A stretch of 64,000 bases of DNA, taken from the NCBI RefSeq assembly GCF_030687145.1, contig NZ_CP117460.1, positions 4,092,001 through 4,156,000 of the forward strand, given 5' to 3'. The notes beneath the pieces were generated by a model. It ran no database searches. It saw nothing but the letters and a program-made list of their open reading frames with translations, and was not told the origin of the DNA. A program made the position numbers and the translations under genes. The DNA is from Pseudomonas sp. FP1742. Lineage in GTDB: Bacteria; Pseudomonadota; Gammaproteobacteria; Pseudomonadales; Pseudomonadaceae. Shown here piece by piece: positions 61,082-64,000 of this stretch. The number at the start of each line of letters is the position of its first letter. Within the stretch, counting starts at the first letter, position 1.

Positions 61082-61708
61082 TCAAGGCATGAGGCTACGC
61101 AAGATGAGGTTGGTGGTAAGCGTGGGCGCCTCCTCAATAAAATCCAGATTGTGTTGCAGCAGCAATGGGTTGACGAAAGGTCGCAGCGCCAGATGGATCG
61201 CTTCGACGGTCTCGTCCAGCGGGGTCTTGCGCTCGAACTCTCCGACCTCTCGCCCTTCACGCACGATGTCAAAGATAAAGCGCTTGATCTGTGCTTCATA
61301 AACCTGGGCACTGGGCCAGCGCTCCGAAGCGGAAAATGCCGCGATGTCATAGAGCTTGCGATCATTGAAGAACAGGTTCACACCCGTAGCAATCACGGTT
61401 TTTACCAGTCTGCGGAAACGCTCGGTCGGTGACACAGCTTCTGCGTTAACAGCCTGTTCGACGGCTGCAACGATTTGCCCCAAACAGTTTGAGCAAATGG
61501 CTTCGCCGATCGCCTGCTTGGAATCAAAAAATTTATAGATGTACGCCTTGGAAAAACCGATGGCCTTTGCCAGGTCGGAAACCGTGGTTTTACCGTAGCC
61601 ATACTGACTGAAGTGCTCGTTGGCAGCGGCGACAATCTGGTCTCGAATGTCGTGCTCGGCTGGGCCACGAGTGCTCGGCGAGGATGAAGATATTGATGGC
61701 TGATTCAT
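61082..61708 (-). CDS. TetR-family transcriptional regulator
   Basis: The protein has 208 residues. The N-terminal HTH reads IVAAANEHFSQYGYGKTTVSDLAKAIGFSKAYIYKFFDSK, which is the standard TetR form. The ligand domain is of AcrR/TtgR type. It is the only transcriptional regulator gene between the FadL gene and the mosaic debris. A degenerate copy of the 24-bp palindrome lies in its own promoter. It is the most likely repressor of the RND pump, channel, SDR and FadL genes, released by a toxic hydrophobic compound. Confidence 0.92.
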   Translation of the reverse strand: MNQPSISSSSPSTRGPAEHDIRDQIVAAANEHFSQYGYGKTTVSDLAKAIGFSKAYIYKFFDSKQAIGEAICSNCLGQIVAAVEQAVNAEAVSPTERFRRLVKTVIATGVNLFFNDRKLYDIAAFSASERWPSAQVYEAQIKRFIFDIVREGREVGEFERKTPLDETVEAIHLALRPFVNPLLLQHNLDFIEEAPTLTTNLILRSLMP

Positions 61709-61746
61709 GAGAGCAGCTTACTTACCGGATCGTAGACTGACAACTC

Positions 61747-61770
61747 GTGACTCTATATGAATACTGTCAC
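61747..61770. promoter_or_regulatory. 24-bp regulon palindrome, copy 4, degenerate (tetR gene)
   Basis: GTGAC and GTCAC ends are kept at the same 24-base span, and TAT/ATA pairs remain inside, but three inner pairs are lost. It sits 39 bases before the TetR start codon, suggesting autoregulation with lower affinity. Confidence 0.65.
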
Positions 61771-61776
61771 AAGGGG

Positions 61777-62172
61777 TCAGTAATTGAAGTCATGCCCCAA
61801 CTCATTCTGCATCCATTCCAGAAATCTCCTCACCCGAGGAAAGCCGGCATGCGCTCTCGGAAAAACCAGGTGGTGTGCGGTGATTGGGGCACTCAACCCT
61901 GGCGCTACCTCGACTAACGCGCCGCGTCGCAGATAGTCCTGCGCAAGCAGTGTGCTTTCCAACGCAAATCCAAGCCCATGGCTGGCGGCCTCCAATGCCA
62001 TGTAGGAGCGGTCAAAGCTAAGCGTTTAGGGTCTTTCGGGACGCGACAGGCCATGTTGAGCAAACAGCTGCGGCCACTTGATCAGCGTCGCCTCCGACAG
62101 GATCAGATTGCAGTCCAGTAAGTCCGCGACTGCCCGGATGGGGCGTTTTTCCAGAAGTTTGGGCGACGCGAG
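61777..62172 (-). pseudogene. LysR-family regulator, C-terminal part with in-frame stop
   Basis: The minus strand encodes the second half of a LysR effector domain: SPKLLEKRPIRAVADLLDCN, then LIKWPQLFAQHGLSRPERP. A TAA codon follows (62026-62028), after which the frame resumes with SFDRSYMALEAASHGLGFALE and continues to the C-terminus RRFLEWMQNEL. The stop is in frame and single. The N-terminal DNA-binding half is missing: at about 62173 the sequence changes into an aldo/keto reductase fragment. The gene cannot be functional. Confidence 0.75.
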
Positions 62173-62175
62173 GAC

Positions 62176-62352
62176 CGCGATTTTTTGTGCCTGCTTCACC
62201 TGCGCGGCTGACACATTGCTCAGGCCAAGATGACGAATCAAACCTTGACGTTGCAGCTCGGCCAGCGTGCTGAATCCTTCTTCAATGCAGGCCTCGTCGG
62301 GGGCGTGCATTGTTCCCCAGGCACGATAATTCACTACGTCCAACACATCGAC
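62176..62352 (-). pseudogene. aldo/keto reductase fragment
   Basis: Fused to the LysR debris on the same frame, the minus strand encodes VDVLDVVNYRAW through EEGFSTLAELQRQGLIRHLG and LSNVSAAQVKQAQKIA. This is the central NAD(P)-binding and barrel segment of aldo/keto reductases (the GLIRHLGLSN motif is diagnostic). Both ends are missing. Confidence 0.7.
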
Positions 62353-62361
62353 AGCGGGGCG

Positions 62362-62451
62362 ATGCCGTTGTGGGACTACGAACGCAACGGCGAAACCATC
62401 AGCCTCGACCTGCCCTCGCCGCTGAGAGCGTTTGTAGACTTCATCAACAGT
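62362..62451 (+). pseudogene. second LysR effector-domain fragment (plus strand)
   Basis: On the opposite strand, PLWDYERNGETISLDLPSPL matches the mid-effector segment of LysR proteins (W-x-F/Y-E-R-x-G-E), followed directly by RAFVDFIN, the typical C-terminal LysR segment. The intervening part of the domain is deleted. It overlaps the 5' side of the aldo/keto reductase debris region, so the whole 61.8-62.5 kb stretch is a mosaic of broken genes. Confidence 0.5.
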
Positions 62452-62565
62452 AGTAGCTGGTCTACGCTGAAAGCACGGTCGGGAGAACCTGACCATGTGG
62501 ACAACGTGCGCAATCAGGGGCAGAAGCTAATCTCCCCTTTGAACGATAAGACTCAATAATCGAAA

Positions 62566-62901
62566 ATGTCTGCCGATAGTCAAAACGATGCCCCGGCATT
62601 AGGGGATTTTAGAACGTGGAGTAGCGGGTTCAAGCTTATGAAAGATATCTATCTACTGATCGAGCATGGTATGGATCAGGGCGAAGTTTATGTACTTGGC
62701 TGGTTCGATGATGAGAAAAGGGCCAAGGAAGTGGCCGAGGAGAAGGAGTGGGAGGTCTACCGCGCCAGCTTGAAAACTGAGCATCCCTGGTCAAATCACA
62801 AACCGCTGCCGCCAGACCAAACTAAATATCGTCGCTTCTGGATCAAAGAAATTTCCAAATTTGATCACGTTCCAGTTCCTAGATCCTCGGCCGCTCATTG
62901 A
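62566..62901 (+). CDS. hypothetical small protein
   Basis: This 111-residue soluble protein is rich in Trp, Lys and Glu (DIYLLIEHGMDQGEVYVLGW then FDDEKRAKEVAEEKEWEVYR). There is no signal peptide. It has no good ribosome binding site and I do not recognise it. The composition is protein-like throughout, which supports a real gene. It follows the mosaic debris and may be accessory cargo. Confidence 0.5.
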   Translation: MSADSQNDAPALGDFRTWSSGFKLMKDIYLLIEHGMDQGEVYVLGWFDDEKRAKEVAEEKEWEVYRASLKTEHPWSNHKPLPPDQTKYRRFWIKEISKFDHVPVPRSSAAH

Positions 62902-63094
62902 CCTCCGTCCGACTTCTGCTCAATTGCGGTCAACTTATCTTCCATCGGTGGCTACTTAACAGCGGCCGCCTAGAACTTTTCTCTATTTATCGGTCTATGT
63001 GGATAGGCACATCTGCCCGGTAAGCACGAACCCGAAGACTTCCGGCAACCAGATGGCCACACGTCCAATTGTCAATCAGAGGTTGTCTTCGCTC

Positions 63095-63493
63095 ATGAAA
63101 TTCCATGACCCACGGATGGTGCTCTTCGGCCTGTTTGCGTTCGCGGCAGTGGGCTCGGCATCAGCAACACAGATGAAGACCTCAACCTCTGTTTTCGCGA
63201 CTGAAGTCACAGCTGTTCAAGCTCCTGTCCAGGCCGCCGGCAACCCTTGGCCAACCTTGGCCAGTATGGCCGGCAAGCAGCCAGGGCCGTTGCTGGCCCA
63301 TGACGACCGATACTGGCATGACGGCCGTTGGCACGATCGTAGAGACGATTGGCGCCGAGACGAATGGCGTAGAGATCAGTGGCGTAGAGAGCAAGCCCGT
63401 CGAGAAGCTGAACGCCATCGTTATTGGGAACGCCACGAGGATCGGCCCATGCGGCACCGCTACGAGGACGATCACCGCTACTATCGTCGCTAG
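63095..63493 (+). CDS. exported Arg/His-rich protein
   Basis: The 132-residue protein has a signal peptide (VLFGLFAFAAVGSASA). The second half is dominated by Arg, Asp, His and Tyr repeats such as DDWRRDEWRRDQWRRE and ERHEDRPMRHRYEDDHRYYRR. Such low-complexity, highly charged periplasmic proteins in pseudomonads are of unknown role, though metal or polyphosphate binding is plausible. The start at MKFHDP is supported by the signal peptide. The gene is monocistronic. Confidence 0.7.
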   Translation: MKFHDPRMVLFGLFAFAAVGSASATQMKTSTSVFATEVTAVQAPVQAAGNPWPTLASMAGKQPGPLLAHDDRYWHDGRWHDRRDDWRRDEWRRDQWRREQARREAERHRYWERHEDRPMRHRYEDDHRYYRR

Positions 63494-63546
63494 TGCAGGC
63501 AGAAGATATCCGGACTCATCCCGTAGCCCTGCCATACTGTTCAACA

Positions 63547-64000
63547 TGACTCGTGCAACCTTCCGCTTCTACGAGGAGCTCAACGATTTCCTGCCGGCCG
63601 ACCGGCGGCGGCAGTCCTTCACCTGCGAGTGCGCGCGAGGGGCGACGGTCAAGCACATGATCGAAGCGCTCGGGATACCGCACACCGAGGTCGAACTGGT
63701 GCTGCTCAACGGCGAGTCGGTGGGCTTCGAGCGGGTGATCTTCGACGGTGACCGGCTGGCGGTGTATCCCAAGTTCGAAGCGCTGGACATCAGCCCGTTG
63801 CTGAAGGTTCGTGCACAACCTTTACGGGTGCTGCGCTTCATCGCTGATGCGCACCTTGGCGGGCTGGCCAGCCTGCTGCGCATGAGCGGCTTCGACACCC
63901 TCTACGACAATAGCTTCGAGGACGGCGAGATCGCCGAGATCGCTGCGCACCAAGGACGCATCGTGCTAACCCGCGACCGCGAACTGCTCAAGCGACGGAT
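63547..64000 (+). CDS. Mut7-C ubiquitin/RNase domain protein, 5' part (cut by window edge)
   Basis: The frame opens at the ATG at 63547 and runs to the right edge without a stop. The N-terminal 80 residues form a ubiquitin-like part (FRFYEELNDFLPADRRRQSF, FDGDRLAVYPKFEALD). A PIN-like Mut7-C RNase domain then opens with LRFIADAHLGGLASLLRMSG and GRIVLTRDRELLKR, with aspartates in the places of the catalytic acids. Homologues are predicted RNases. The C-terminal part, including the zinc-ribbon usual in the family, lies outside the window. Confidence 0.85.

Noticed and set aside
62230..62559. 109-residue plus-strand frame over the aldo/keto reductase debris
   Set aside because: Only the stretch 62362-62451 resembles a LysR domain; the frame as a whole is an accident of overlapping debris, not a gene.

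Overview
This window looks like the chromosome of a fluorescent-group Pseudomonas or close relative. The basis is high G+C coding sequence with long antisense shadow frames, and a typical pseudomonad gene set: RND pump with a NodT/OprM-type channel, FadL porin, many IclR/AraC/TetR/MerR/HxlR regulators, SmvA-like MFS exporter and IS110 transposase. No rRNA, intact tRNA or CRISPR array was seen. Species is not decidable from the sequence alone.

Layout. 1-5000 is accessory DNA: the 3' end of an IS110-type transposase, small orphan genes, a 147-bp inverted-repeat element, a decayed tRNA 3' end with its terminator (an attachment-site-like scar), an 88-bp sequence duplicated exactly 660 bp apart around a small gene, and a phage-holin-like remnant. 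5000-10400 holds small regulator/enzyme units: an EamA exporter and extended SDR beside a divergent MerR regulator; an NTF2-like protein; and a reductase and an SDR divergent from an HxlR regulator with a palindromic site between them.

10.4-41.6 kb is a large catabolic island. It has an amine/amino-acid-type unit (alpha/beta hydrolase, FAD oxidase, RidA, ornithine-cyclodeaminase-like protein) with an AraC regulator. Next is a nine-gene aromatic-type operon (ThDP decarboxylase-like enzyme, aldehyde dehydrogenase, odd SDR, BNR-repeat protein, extradiol-type VOC protein, DUF1185-like protein, MhpA-like hydroxylase, MhpD-like hydratase) under a divergent IclR regulator. Porin, aldehyde dehydrogenase and APC permease follow. 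A chemoreceptor and an MFS exporter sit between this and a second, partly duplicated module (APC permease, IclR, AraC, class III aminotransferase, aldehyde dehydrogenase, cytochrome b561, porin). The two permeases share a 179-bp identical stretch and matching promoter motifs.

43.2-52.5 kb is one tightly packed co-directional operon of twelve genes: a DUF6152-like protein, two further exported proteins, two paralogous small membrane proteins, a DUF6162-like protein, a ZnuABC-type metal importer with a second non-canonical binding protein, and two more exported proteins. Three of its exported proteins are predicted to begin with histidine after signal cleavage. I regard this as the best candidate for an undescribed metal-acquisition system.

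52.7-61.8 kb is an RND efflux pump (adaptor and pump on one strand, channel and SDR divergent), a FadL-type porin and a TetR regulator. A 24-bp palindrome of the form GTGACCATA-N6-TATGGTCAC recurs before the adaptor, the channel, the porin and, degenerately, the tetR gene, defining a probable local regulon. 61.8-64 kb contains a mosaic of regulator and aldo/keto-reductase debris, two small genes and the 5' part of a Mut7-C RNase-domain gene cut by the window edge.
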